DNA from: Antennarius striatus
Taxonomy: Eukaryota > Chordata > Actinopteri > Lophiiformes > Antennariidae
DNA length: 64,000 nucleotides
NCBI RefSeq assembly: GCF_040054535.1
Contig: NC_090796.1
Location: 17,314,501-17,378,500, forward strand
Direction of reading: 5' to 3'
In this document: positions 45,461-58,800 of the stretch, in pieces
Position numbering within the stretch: the first letter of the stretch is position 1
Layout of the letters: every line of letters starts with the position of its first letter
Made by a program: the position numbers and the translations under genes
The notes under the pieces: model-generated
What the model was told of the DNA's origin: nothing
The model's database searches: none
The model's input: only the letters and a program-made list of their open reading frames with translations

Positions 45461-48400
45461 TGTTCATACAGAGGGGGGCAGTGTTGTCAAGCCTGTGAAG
45501 CTCACTGACTGATTTTAACCCCAGTGGCTCAGAAGAAATGGTTCAAAGAGACTGATGATTTACAAAGACTTTATGATACTCAGCTGAATCAACACGAGAG
45601 GTTCTGTGTGTTTGTTCATGACACACAAAATATATTAAAGCTGCAAAGCCATTTTAAAAACTTGAAATGCGTAAATCATCTTAAAAAAAAACCCTTCAAT
45701 GAGGTGCTGAAAATTAACCTAGCCAACAGGAGGAAGTTAAATGATTGGTTCAGTTTATTTATTATGTGTTTGTAAGTGTGGATGTTGTGAAAGGGGAACA
45801 GCTGATCAGATTCATGAAAGTCTGTCTTCTTGTTTTTGTACTCTCCTGCCAACAGGAGAACAAACATCACCTCAGAGGAGATTAGAATACACTAAACAGT
45901 AGGAGATGTTACCCATCCATAGCAACAGACCCAGGGTGTGTGGAGGTGGCAGTGAGTCTGTGCAGGAACTAGTATCCCTCATAGAGAACTAGTTCTGGTG
46001 TCTTAATCAGACCTGCTGGTACCTCCTCCACCTGATGGATGGCCTGCTATCTGATGCTCCTCCTCTTTGATCTGCCGCTCCCAGGCAGACCCTGGCCGAT
46101 GTCCTGCTGCTGCCGCTTCCTGACAGATTCCCAACAGCAGAGGGGCTGGAGTGCTTCCAGCTGGGCCGCCGAGGTGTGGAGCTCGCCTCGGGGTAAGCCT
46201 CTCCGTGAGTAAATACCATGAGAGTCCAGCAGAGAGAGACACGCTCCCCGGGTCGGGGAGTTTTCTGGGATGCCAGAACAATGTCTGACACTGTGATGAT
46301 TGAATTTTATAGCCCGGCCAGGCTCGAGTCTACTTTCTATGAGATGAAGTGTTTTATGATGCCGGGATGATTAATGTGCTCTGAAATGTGTAGGCCCTCT
46401 TTGTCAGCGTGATGAGGCAATCTTCTGGTTTTATCACACATTACAGTTAACTTTACGAGTCTATTTCTATAAAAGCTCGGAGCGCTTGTTAAGATTTAAG
46501 TGACCTACTGTACCGACCATCTCGCTGTTATTCGCAACCCTGTTTTATCACTTGCAAACATCCTCTACACATGTTGAATCAGAGCTTGGACTCCTCTGCC
46601 CACCCCCACACCCCCAGACGATGAGACGTCATGCATGTCCGCTCCTTTCAACTGTTTGACTTTGGCATCAGTCGTTCTTTTTGATTGTCAGACAAGGGAA
46701 CGAGATGACTCCGTCAGAAAGTACAGCCCGACAGCTTGATTTGACAGCCCTGACCAGATATACTCCTGGTTCCTGACACGACACCCAGCTGACAAGAAGA
46801 GGGATTCACATATAGATTTCACTATGAAATAATAATAGAATCAAATCTTCATAAAAAAACGACACTAAAAACCAGTGAAGAATGAAACCAATTTGTTTGA
46901 TGGAGACTCCTGATTGTTCAGCTGTCAATAAGCTGATCACCAACTCTGTGGATTTAGAAAAGGCAGAGTTATGTTGCAGCTCTTCACAAAGCAGAAATAT
47001 TAATATTCAGTTGTTTTCACCTCACTTTAATTCTAAAACATTCCCCGCCCTCTATCCCAGACCTGCTCCTTCGGTACCCCCCACACACACACATACACAC
47101 AAAGTTTCAGGGAAATCATTTACTAGTTTTTGCTTGTACTTCCTTGAAGGAAATAATCTTTAATCATGTGGTCAGAATATCAAAAGAATGTTTTCTAGTC
47201 AGAGAATTAATTTATAACAGGGCAAAACAATTAAAAACAACTAAGTGGGACAAAGTTCATTATTTGCTTCAAAATGACTTGAGGTTAATAATAAATTTGT
47301 TTGAAGACTCTTTGACGCTGTATGGAATATGAGATGTAACAATGTATAATGCAGAGGTGGAACCCTAATGGACCAAAGGACTTTACAGCTTGAGATTTCT
47401 GGGTAAACGTAACCTTTAATAGCCATTAAACTACATCTGCCGTCAATTATTCATCATTGTGAAATGTTTTCTGCCATTAGCAGTGGGCCGACATGGAAGT
47501 TGTGACCAAGTCACTAAATATTCTTGTAGTTGTGCTGTCATCACTCAAGTGTGTAAATCCTCATCATTGTGATACGCTCACTCTCTGCTCTCCCATTTAG
47601 CGAATAAAACGCATAGACCTAAATGATTCATGGCAACCATTTACATAATTCATAATTAAATCACAACCCGACGATTCGGAATTTATTAGTAGTGAAAGTG
47701 CATGTGCCGCCGTGGTGATGTACTAATTAATATCTTTAGTTGTCATCGGTACATTGCTCACTCGGCTGGGCTCATGGGCGGGAATAATGCATTGGAAAAA
47801 AAAATTATCTGTGTGTTTCAATGGGAATGTCTTCGAGTGATCTTCACAATATGCATTTGCCTTAAGAACTTAATGGGGAATCTGTTTGATCAGAGTTGTC
47901 ACATGTTCTTGCTAATCATGGTGAACACTGTAAAGATTGGGCCTAATGCATTCACGTCCTGCAGCTCTGCGGCTTCAGGGCGTCCTTGATCGCGCTGGAC
48001 TCGTGTCCACAGCGCACAAAGAGCAGAACGCACTTAAAACGTGCGCCGAAGGTGACAATCCTCGCACCACAAATGGATTTGTTCTAGCTGACTGACACAA
48101 AAGGAATCGTCCTTTGTGTTATTGTGTAAAAATGTAAGAATTTACAGCTGTTCACTGTTTTCTATCATAAATTAAGTGTATTTAGAAACTGTACTGTAGT
48201 TAAAGAGGGGATTTTTATTTCATGACTTTTAGTAATATAGAATGAATAAATTCAAAGGTTGCTTCAACACTGAATACAATATAGAAATTGATTACTAAAT
48301 AACAATGAAAGGGTGAAATCGATCAATCAGTCCTGCACGTTTGATTGGTTGTAATCTTGGAACGACTGTATGAAGATCTGCACAAATACATATTTAGATT

Positions 48401-48660
48401 CAAGTACATTATTCTCACAGATATCAATATCGTAGTTAGATGTGGTTGTGTTTCCATCACAACGTATTGATTATTTCCTGTAAATGCAATGCTAAGGAAT
48501 ATTTAAACCGTTCTCCAGATCCGCTCCTCCATCCAGATCCATGTCCTATACTTCCCCCTTTGTGTCTAGTAGATCCTTCTAACAAACACAGCACATTTCT
48601 TGTCGCCAGTAAGGGAATTTTAGATCTAGTGCTTTATCAAACAAATTACTGTATATAAAT
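45461..48660. other. Gene desert, segment 1
   Basis: No coding exon recognised. The 45520-45770 frame has no family similarity that I recognise. Unique, TAAT-rich stretches at 46270-46560 and 47400-47760 look like possible conserved non-coding elements; the rest is unremarkable. Confidence 0.4.
47430..47760. promoter_or_regulatory. Candidate conserved non-coding element
   Basis: The block carries clustered homeodomain-type words such as TCAATTATTC, CATAATTCATAATTAAATCA and TTATTAGTAG, in sequence without repeats or open frames. The assignment rests on composition and on the expected ZNF503 regulatory desert. It is weak. Confidence 0.25.
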
Positions 48661-51600
48661 CTGCATAAGATGGAAATGCAAAAACAATGGTAAGCCAGGT
48701 TTTGATGTCATGATTCTTCCTCCACTGAAACTCAACGTTTGATTTTATCAGACGTCTGTTTGAAAACGTGGCGCCGACTGAGACAACTTAGAATTTACGG
48801 TTAAAGGAAGTCGTCTTTTTTGCTGTAATAACAGGAGATGTAGAGCGGACAGCTGGACGTGACCCGATGACGACGTCCACTGTTCTTAAAAACATACAGT
48901 TGATGAACTCTGCTGGCTGTTCTTTCCCCGTCTCAACCTATTCCTGGTTTCACCGTTAATTCTGAAGCGACCCCCCCTCCACCACCACCACCACCACCAG
49001 GGGACAAACAAAGGGGTCCTCTTCATTGCTGGTCCCTGAGGCTTCACCGCTATCTATTGATCTGCTGCCGCCCAATTTCTTCGTGACTTATGTCCTGCTT
49101 AATTCCCATTACTGTGCACACTGAAGCCTTATCAGGAGAACAATAGGCTTGTTGTCACTGAGGGCAGAAATATGAGTGTGCCTTTGACGGCATGAACACA
49201 AACTCATGACTTCAACTCCTCCAGCCCTCCCCTTGACCTCTAGCTCCTCACAAAGGCCATCCTGACGCCCGGCGTTAGAATACTAAACTCACACCGTTTG
49301 CGGATGAATCAGAAAATTGGATCTCACTCGTTTCGTCAAAAACAAGCCCCCCAAAACACAACGATCCAACCCCGTCTGCCATAAAACTGTCGCTATGATA
49401 TGTCCCTGGCAACGATGATTCCAGTTCAGTTCTCCCCCACCGGCAAGCTGCTATCTCTCCCTTTCAATTATATGTTTCTCTGCTCTTTTAGACAAAGAGT
49501 AATAAAGCTATAAATCGCGTATCCGGCAGAAGGTATGGACATTCTGTCTCTGAACTGCTGTTGAAACTGCCATAAACCACCCACAAAGTCAAAGATAAGG
49601 ATTTACAGTTATTTAACATCATCCTCATCCTCTAAATCACATTGATAAGAGAATTAAGTGATGGGTATAGGTTCTTTGTCCTCTAGCTATTGATTTTTAC
49701 AACAGAGAGGGCTGGTGCAATGTTTTTATTGAGCATCCTATTTGCCTTAAGCTCAGGAGTGGAAATTGAGCTATTAGAGTTGTTTTACTGAGCAACCTAT
49801 TCTGCAACGCACAGATTAACTCATCGGATCACTGAGACTTGCTCCAGTTTCATTTGCATTCATGATGGGCCTGTGTTTAAGTGGAAAAAGAATGAGTTCT
49901 TTTGCAGAGGTTGGATGACATAACGATGATGGTTCATAGCAGGGAAAGCTGATTAATCGTCTGATGGTTATAAAACCTTCCATGTGCATTTTTGCAATCC
50001 CACGTCTGGATGTCAGAACACCAGACGATATAAATCAATAATCAAAAGGTCATTGCTGCGATTGTTTAATGTACGGACAATCAGATCTTTATGTCAGCTG
50101 TTTTCTGGTTTAGTCACACAGTTATAACACATCACAGACACAAGACACGATTATGCTGAATGCATCCAGTCTGAAGAGGAATGATTGTTTCCTCCTCCTC
50201 TAGACGTGGCACATGACTGTGTCTGCAGGAAGACATCCATCTATAATCCTAATTGGCATTAGCATCAAATGCAGCAGATAATCTGCTGTTAAAGCGGCCA
50301 TTGTTCCTCTGACCCCTGGAGTATACGTCCCTCTCAGCATATGATGTCCCAGTTTGAACAAAGACGTGTTTAGCTTAGCGTAAGTTACTGACTTGTTTCA
50401 GCATGAAGACACTTATGTCAGATGCAGACGTTCACATTTAATGATTCAGAGGCTGTTTAGCTTCAGGTTCATGAACCCAGGGCTACGATAAAGGCCAAGG
50501 CGAGAACGTCCCGCTAACTAGACGCGTCACTGCAACCGATCGTCCTGTTATCGACTGGGAAAGCACACGGCGCTGTAATGCGACTCCAAACTCTGCGTCC
50601 TTACGGGTAGCCATTTGATTCAGACGTTGTTCTGCCCCATAGGCGTTGGCACAGATTATGTGATGGTATCAAAATGAATACTGGAAGCGTCAGGATGGAT
50701 TCATTCATGACATCAAATACAGTATGGTTTTTTTTTTGTTCTGCAGCACTGGTTCCCAGACTTATTTGTCTGATGTGCTTCCATGTTTTTTCAGTTCTCA
50801 GGTTTTAAAAGTCTTAAGCTGAATTGATTTTACTCCCAATCATTGTTCAACACCTTTCATTATATACAATTTCATAATGTTTTGTCTTCTTTTTCTCCTT
50901 ATCTTTTGCATCTTCTCATTCTGTCCTGCTAAGTAATTTTCATGTTGAAAGAATAATCTCTCAGCAGTGTTTTGTTTGATTGGGTGACAAAAAAACAAAG
51001 AATTCCTCACGATCTGTTGTCAGATCCTGTTTAGGGCTTGAAAACAAGAACAGGATGTCATCTTTACTTGAAGGGAGTCCTCTGATCTTTGAGTTCTCAT
51101 ACTCCTACTAATCCCCCTCAACAGGATGTCGATCGCTAATATCAACGTAGTATGCCGGCACCGACTGCCTTGCTCTGGAACGGGAGCGTAGAGCCTCTGG
51201 GTGGGACGGTGTCACTCCAGAAAAAGCTAAAGGGCTCCATGTATAGCCCAGCTGGGTTTTATTTTGGAGAGGTCATTCCATTTTGTACACAGACCTCCCA
51301 CTTTGTCAGTCTCAGTATGGTGTTGACTGAGGGGGGCCTAAGCAGGTGGTGAAATGAGTCTTCATCATTTTACTGCTCATCATCACAAATCACACGAAAG
51401 CATCCATGTGTTTGGTTTCATGAATTCACTGATCCTCCAGTAGCAGTCACAAAGATGCTAAGCTAGCAAGAATTAAAGCATACTTCAGGAGATTTGTTCT
51501 CAACACGTTCAGTTGGTGTTCAGGTGACATAGAAGCTGTTCACTCCTTCAGTCTGGGAGGTACAGTTCTGCTGCCGTGTTTATTCATCTGTTAGCAGTAG

Positions 51601-52440
51601 TGCTAAAAAAGTTCTGAGTGAATGTGATGTTTTGATGCAGATAAATTTGTCTTGATCCTGAAATTAGTTAGCTCACTGAGACCAGTTGGCGAAGCAGGTT
51701 AGAGGTTTCCTGATGATCCTTTAAAATCTTGTAAAACACTCCTATTTCACAGTGACCTCTGTCCCAGCAACCCTTCCCAAAATGCCCTTTGAGGTGACCG
51801 GAGGGGGGCGGCGCTCGGCCTCATTAGCGAGCCGTGGCAACAGAAGATGAGCAGACGAAACCCACATCAGTGCAGCCGAGCAGGAATTATTCTCAAATGT
51901 AAAACTCCCAAACAAATGAGATTGGAAACCTCTCCGGGGGCGTCTTCTAAACTTTGCCGCCATCATCAATCAAGAATATTGCCATGTAAGTCCATGCAGG
52001 ACTTGGACAAACTGCTTCTTTAAGCATTTCTCCGGGAGGCATAAAAGTGTATTTATGGCCACGGCGGGCAGGTATAGAGGGAGATTGGCAAACATGAAAA
52101 TCAAGTCGTCTCTCGGGTGCCATCTAGTCGTGCTCGGCTGTGTTAAATCATTGCTGGAAAGAACAACAGTGTGGTGGCACAACAGTCCAGTCTGACAAAG
52201 CACTGCCTTGGGTCTGCGATTTACATTCCCTCCACAGCCCGTTATTGGAGTCAATGTTTTGTCTTCATACCTGTTTTCGGTTCTGTAATGAACTTCATCT
52301 GTCTTGTTCTGCACATCAACGACGTGTTCCACTTTAATGTAACCTACAGTTTATCTTATATTGCCCCATGTCAAGATTTAAGGCCACAAAAGATCCCGTT
52401 TCTGCACTTAGCTGATGTGGGATTGATTTTCTTTACAGAT
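48661..52440. other. Gene desert, segment 2
   Basis: No gene found. It contains a (CCA)n run near 48980-48998 and a POU octamer ATTTGCAT near 49853 within a unique AT-rich stretch (49480-49900). A further unique stretch at 51740-52050 holds TCATCAATCAAG (PBX/MEIS-like). Confidence 0.4.
49480..49900. promoter_or_regulatory. Candidate conserved non-coding element with POU octamer
   Basis: Unique AT-rich sequence with TTTCAATTATATG, ATTAACTCAT, TATTGATTTTT and the octamer ATTTGCAT followed by TCATGA. No repeat and no coding signal. Enhancer function is inferred only. Confidence 0.25.
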
Positions 52441-55400
52441 ATATGAATCACTGGGGTCATTACTGAGTCGGACTCTTTCATTAAATTGAGCTATGCCTCC
52501 TGCTTCGGCACAGGCCCTTCTGAGAGCCCTCCACCTAGAATATACTGTACCGCCAAACCGCTTTTAAAACAGCAACATGTAAAGTATAGCTTCATTTATC
52601 CCACAAATGCACAGCATTGATTCTCTGTGGAGGAAATAGGTGACAACACACTCTTGGAGTCGTTTAATAATTCAGATGAACGTGGAGGGATTGTAAATAT
52701 ATTTACAAGTAGATGCGGTTGATGAATGGAAATGCAAAATCTTCTACTTATTTGAATGAGTAATTTCAAGAAATATATAAATACAACGGTGCAGCCTGTA
52801 CTCGTATAAACGCCATAATGCTTTCCAAAACTGGTTTAATTGGGAAGCTCACGCAAGTCGCTCTCGCTAGAATATTCCTCACACACGGGCGGTATTGACT
52901 TTTCAAATAAAAAGACATTAATGTAGATAACGGCCAGTTTGAATCCTCATTAGTCAGCGGTAATCTGGGAACACGGGCGATATATTAAGAGTGGTGTTTG
53001 CGGCAAGTCATTAAAGGAGAAATAAAAGACAAAATAAATCCAATCTTGGAACGCCAGCCATTAATCATGTCGGCCACCACTGGCTGGCTGCCTGCTTAAC
53101 AGTTTTATTGAGTCATTTATGCCGGTTTCCCAGATAATCCATTTATTCTTAATAATGCCTACCTTCATGCTCAAAGTGCTGTGTTCAGGTGATATGCCAT
53201 AAACTGTATTTTTCTAATCCCTCCCACCTAGAACAACATATATTATAACAATTACATGGAATGGCTGACAGAAGAGAAGCAACAACTGCACATTAGTCAC
53301 TGAAGCTTTTAATGAAACTGCTAATTAAGTATATTTTCAATTATTCCTGAAGGGGATTACAAACCCAGATAGCATCATAATTAGAACTATTTTCTTGTAT
53401 GTCTTCAGCAGAGTGCGTCGATTCGATCAAGAACATGCGCAAAGAGGTTTGACAGCATCCCTCAAACGGGTTGAGATCCAACACGATGGAGCGATAAACC
53501 TGATTAAGATGTTCCAGAGGTGTAATCCCTCCATCTGCGCTTCCGCCGTGCGTCGCAAAATGCAAAAAGAACATCAAGGTCCAGAGCCGCCGCAAAGACC
53601 AGTACACTGGTCCCCGGTGAGGGGATCCTGTACACATGAACGGGGTGATTCGAAATACGAAAAAACAGCTTGTTAAAGATGTACCCCCCCCCCCCACAAC
53701 AACACAAACAAACATCAGTCCCTTCCCAGTGGCTGAAACTCTATTGGAAACCAGATCTGCTCCATAATTAAAGGTGTTTTTCCCAACCATAGCACCAAGT
53801 TTCAGGATCGGTGAAAGCCAGACGTGCTAATGCTGTTTAACAGCTCACCTCATTGGTGGAGGCAAAAAGAATAACGCTCAAACAAAATCTCCAAATTTTT
53901 TCCAGGTATTCATATTTGAACTAATAATTATTGGGTTTTTTTTTTGGACCAATCCTTCAGCCAACTTTACTGGGCATTCATCCATTCTTCTTTCGTTGTC
54001 CTTCCAGAAAACAGGCAGCAGTCAGAAGCAGTACCTCCTCGGGGGGCGGGGGGTGTAATTATTACAGGGTAATAAGCGAGTGCAGTAGTGGTAACATCAT
54101 GTACAATCTTATAATGTTTTTAATAAATCTGGATCTGCTCTTAACAGATCCCTCCAACATTTATTGGACTTTACTTTCAACTATTCCCTGGTTTTTAAGA
54201 TTCTGCTGGATTCCAAACGGACTGAGCTCAAGCCTCTTCCCCCTCTGAGCACATCCGGTTTAAAGAACTCTACAGCTGCTAGCCGTCTGTTTCCGTTCAG
54301 TTAGCAGAAACGTGTCTGTATATTTAGTGATGAGGATTTTCAGTGTTCTCAGCAGCCTCTCTGGAGACTTTCTCACAAGGCCTCCACTAAAAGCCTGAAG
54401 CCTATCGAGTGTCCGAGCCAGTACAAGTCCTAGCACCTGGTTTCTACGGGGAGTTTCTGCTGTCACAACAGATGAGACACAGACGGGATAGGGTGTAATC
54501 ACGAGGGGGTCTCGTTTCATTTGGCCCGAGCCAAAACGTACGCCGCACTCTGTATACAGTACGCCGCTGCACCCACAGAGCTTGATGGTTGACTTAAGAG
54601 GAATAATCCATGAGAGATAACCTACAAAGAACCGAGGATGGTTTATGCTGCCAGTCTTGGTTTGCACACAGCGATGGACGGTGCTGCCAGTAGCCCTCTA
54701 TTCCTAAACCTCCTTTGCTTTGATAGCAGCTGGAATAAATGAGGGAGTGCGCCTGTTTTATATCTCAACATGTAGCTCATACCTTAGAGCTGGGACGCTA
54801 AAGACATTTGACGACGTTTGAAATGTTTCCCTGCGTAACCATATGAAGCCTATTCCTCAAAACCAGAGTAAATTGAGATGCCTGAACTATCAGAGCGAGG
54901 CGCCGTGCTGCGCTCATATCTCAGCTCCTTTCCCTTCATAAAGATGAATCATAACGTCTAATTCTCCCAAATTACCCAAACACTATGTAGCTCTCTCATT
55001 TCCAACGCTGTTTAATCTGTGTCTGGAGTATTCGCTGTCACTTCACGTTGCAAACACTCCTTTCACTCTGGCAGTTCATTGTCTTTTGATGGGCCATAAA
55101 AGGCTCGGTTTGATGGATGATAACTCGGGGCGTCTCTCTTTGTTGTGTGATGTGACGACTGAGTGCATGCGAGATGTGAGGAGAAGTCGCGGTGTGAATG
55201 GGAGATGTCATCAATGTCTCGCGCCGACGCCGAGGCCTTAAGCACCGGCTTTGATCTCAGCGAACGACTGCAAAGCAAACACAAATAAAAGATCCCCAGC
55301 ACGTTGGAGAAAGTTGAGCAGCTTTTCTAAGAGGTTTCCCCCAGATTGACGTTGCTAGAGGTGGAAACACCTGAGAGAATGGAGTCTCTGTGATGATTTA

Positions 55401-55800
55401 GCAGGCGACAAATTGCGAAAGGTGTTTCTAGGAAGGTAGAGCAAACCCTGGCTTCTACCTGTATGTAAAACGTGATTTATCAGAAAAGGAGACGGCTCAT
55501 GTCATTGCCTTCTGAACTCGTCCAATAAATATTGAATGCTGTACAGGCCCCGGACCTCCCCGCTGACCCTGCAACATCTGCTCAAGCATTTACTGCTTAA
55601 TATATTAGCTGTGAGAACAGTGTAGGTATTTTCAGCTGGAGCTGGAGAACATGAAAAACAGATTGTTCCTCCAGTCCACGCAATTGAATTAAAATGAGTC
55701 ACCACCAGCTTTGCTCATAAAATAAAATCACAAATAATAAACCCTGCAGGTTTGGGGCAGGTGGGAACATTTTCAGCTTGATGGGTGTAAAAAAACCCAA
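52441..55800. other. Gene desert, segment 3
   Basis: No gene found on either strand. The longest frame (minus, 53341-53790) has no recognisable domain and crosses a poly-C run. Unique enhancer-like sequence is densest at 52780-53170. Confidence 0.4.
52780..53170. promoter_or_regulatory. Candidate conserved non-coding element
   Basis: This is a long unique stretch with TTTAATTGGG, GACATTAATGTAGATAA, CCTCATTAGTC and AGCCATTAATCATG words and no repeat similarity. Such blocks are characteristic of vertebrate regulatory deserts. Conservation is untested. Confidence 0.3.
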
Positions 55801-58800
55801 ATATATATATACTGTATATGTAATTAAGTGCAGTTTGCATAAGGAAACTATTGTGAGTTAAAGATTCCTCAGATAAATGTGCATTAATCAAATTGAAAGC
55901 TTAGTTTGCACTAAATTGCTTTCCACTGTTCTGCAGCCATTTGTTGCTGTAGGGCAGCTTTCTGTTGTTCCCCTTTCATTCTGATGGCCTTTAAATTATA
56001 CATTACAAAAGGGAAACTTGATCATGCTGATAGTGACGGTCGTGAGCCAACAGCTGGTAAAGCTGTACGCTCTACCTCCATGGAAATAAATATATCTGAG
56101 CTCCCTGGAACCAAACTGATTTCGGATCACGTGATAATTACGTTCCATTATGTGATATGTGCTGATTGCCTGATTGTCATTTCATTTTTTGATTTTTAAA
56201 TGTTTTATTAGAGGTGAAAAACATTTGCGCGTCTTCAGCCGAGGATGCCTCCTCTGATGCTGGGTGGATGCTCAAATTTGATTGGCTTCACTGCTTCCTG
56301 ATAATAGTCAGTCCCATTACTGTTGCCTTGATGACAACCTCAGCATCTGACATAAACTAAAAACATTTATTCAGTCTACCTTTTTAAGCACTGATTTATC
56401 ATTTTGTAATTGAATAATAGTAATAAGTCCAAGATTTTACTGTTGAGTATCAGTATTTGTTATATTTTATTATTGTTCTTGATTTGATTTATTACTGTTA
56501 TGATGAGCACTATCACATTATTTGATTTTTCTTTTGTATGTTTTATCTCTTATCATTCATCTTTCCTATCTTAACTATCAGTCTGCTTTGGCTCTACACC
56601 CTTTTTTGTCTTTTATGTCCTCACTTGACATATAAATCATGTTAGAGGTACCATATAAATACAGTTTGATTGATTGATTGATTGATTGATTGGCTGTGCT
56701 GGGTTTTATCGTGCCTCCATCTCTGAACTGCATGTCTCTAAATTGTGTTGAGCCTTTGAAGGTTGAAACAAGTTGGCTGGCTATCTCAAAGTTTTCCCTA
56801 TCCACCGGCCGCGGGCCAGATGAACAGACATTACGACATTTCCAGCTACTTCGTTTTGTTTCACCTTTGTAGATGTTTGTCATTTGATTCATGTTTCTAA
56901 GTAAAGATAATGAAGGATGTGAGTCTTTGGACATCTGGATCTTTATCTGGAGGTTAAATCAGCAGAAACTCCGCCTCCTGAACATCTCATCTCTGTAAGG
57001 CATCAGTGAGACACTGACTAGCTTTACCAAGGAGGATTTTTACAACATTTGTCTGTCAACAGGATTACTCAGAAAGAACAGATAGTGATGAAACCTTTTA
57101 GAAACGTAAGGTACGGCCCAACGGAACAATCCTTGAGATTTTGTTGCTGATCCAAATCTTCATCTGGATCCAGAATGTATTTAAACTTTACGGTACATTA
57201 TGGGACCAGAGTGAATGTAAGATCTTCATGGATAAATCCTGCAATGCTTGGATAAAAATGACATCAGACTACTGTCAGGCTGTTACTTATAACTACCGTG
57301 CCATCACAGAGAAACTGAGCTGCCTTGGTTGAGGTTTGAGTTCTCCGACTGCTGTCATGAACACTGAATGAATGCTAACCTTTAAACAAGCTAGGTACCT
57401 GAAAGCAGATGAGCTGGCGTTAGCATCAGCGTGGATGGCAGCAAAAATGTGAACTACAGAAATACGATCTAACATTGATGATATTAAATCTGTCTTTCTT
57501 GAGCTGACGCTAACCCTGCTCCTCTGAGAGACATCTGTGATCATTTATTATTCTGTTCTGAAAGCTTCAAACATGATGTTGTAATTTCAGAGACTGTCAG
57601 CTGTCATCGATCCGCCCTAACCCTAAATTACACAATGACTAAAATTGGAAAACAAGTGAAGTCATCTTTGGTGACATCCTGTGATGCCATTAGAATGTGT
57701 CTTTTCCTTATCATATAAGACATGTACATTTCTGGAGCACAGGGGGCGGGGGGGGGGTGCGTTGCTTTGAGCACTGTAGCCAGGAATGATTAGTGATTTG
57801 CGCTCACGTTTGGGAGTATCCGAATGAAAGCACGTTTCAGGTGTCCCGTCAGCTGAAGATGAGTAATGCTCTGCAGATCACAGCCCCGGGATAAAGCCCT
57901 ATCTGAAGCAGCGTTTGAAGGATTCCGCAAACCCAGGATACCTCAAATTGACCCCCCGTCATTTCCTTCAATAATGTACAGACGTTCCACTCCTGTGTCT
58001 TCTCTGTATGAGCTCAGCATTATGTTATACACGGCTATCCTCAGACATCTGGTTTTCATTTCCTGCGAGGCTCAAGATGGTAGAGCAGTTTTAAAAAAAG
58101 GAGCCTCGTTTGAACTGGGGGCTAATGTAGTCAGGATGGAATCTGTCACTCAGTCTATTGCATGTTGATGACTCAGGGCAGTTTCAGCTGTAAGCAGTCT
58201 GTGATTTATGGACAGAGAGTGAACTCTTGTAAGCAAAAGCCGGCGAGGAGTTCAGAGCAGTCGGGGCCTCTACTTTTTTTTTTTGGCCGCGGCTCTCCTG
58301 CATTTTCTTTCCATTCATGCCAAAGCATTTCGCACGGCAATTAGCTCCATCCTCATTTGGGTCTGCAGTCCCACAGGGTTAGCAAAGTCATTCATCATCC
58401 TCAGGCCTCAGAACTGCTGCCCCGTCTCAGGTAGTTTTTGGAAACATTGAGTGGCCCCTGCTCTTTGCATATCGCCGAACACAAGGGGAGTGACTGTAAT
58501 TTTGGGACTCTGCTATCCATCCATCTGTCAGATGTTTTGCTTTTTTTCTGTACAGGTGTGAAGACAAAGGGGAAATGTCGTTTCACGTGGCTCATTTGTC
58601 ATACAGCAACTACATAGTTGGAGTGATGACAACGTGGCCCCTGGCTGTTTTTGGAGGGTCAACGGCATTTGGATCTGAGGAATAGTCTGCTCGGCTAATG
58701 AGGAGGTCGCTCAAACTGAAGTTATGTTTTTAGAGCATTAACTGTAAGAAGTCTTGAGTGAGCAGAATTTATAGCGTTTTGACGTTTAGCTCATGTTTAC

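Noticed and set aside
45524-45775. 83-codon frame starting MAQKKWFKETDD
   Set aside because: Composition looks protein-like but I recognise no family, and it lies beside degraded repeats. Not supported as a gene.
53341-53790. 149-codon minus-strand frame in the gene desert
   Set aside because: No recognisable domain, crosses a poly-C run, and no splice-linked neighbours support a gene.
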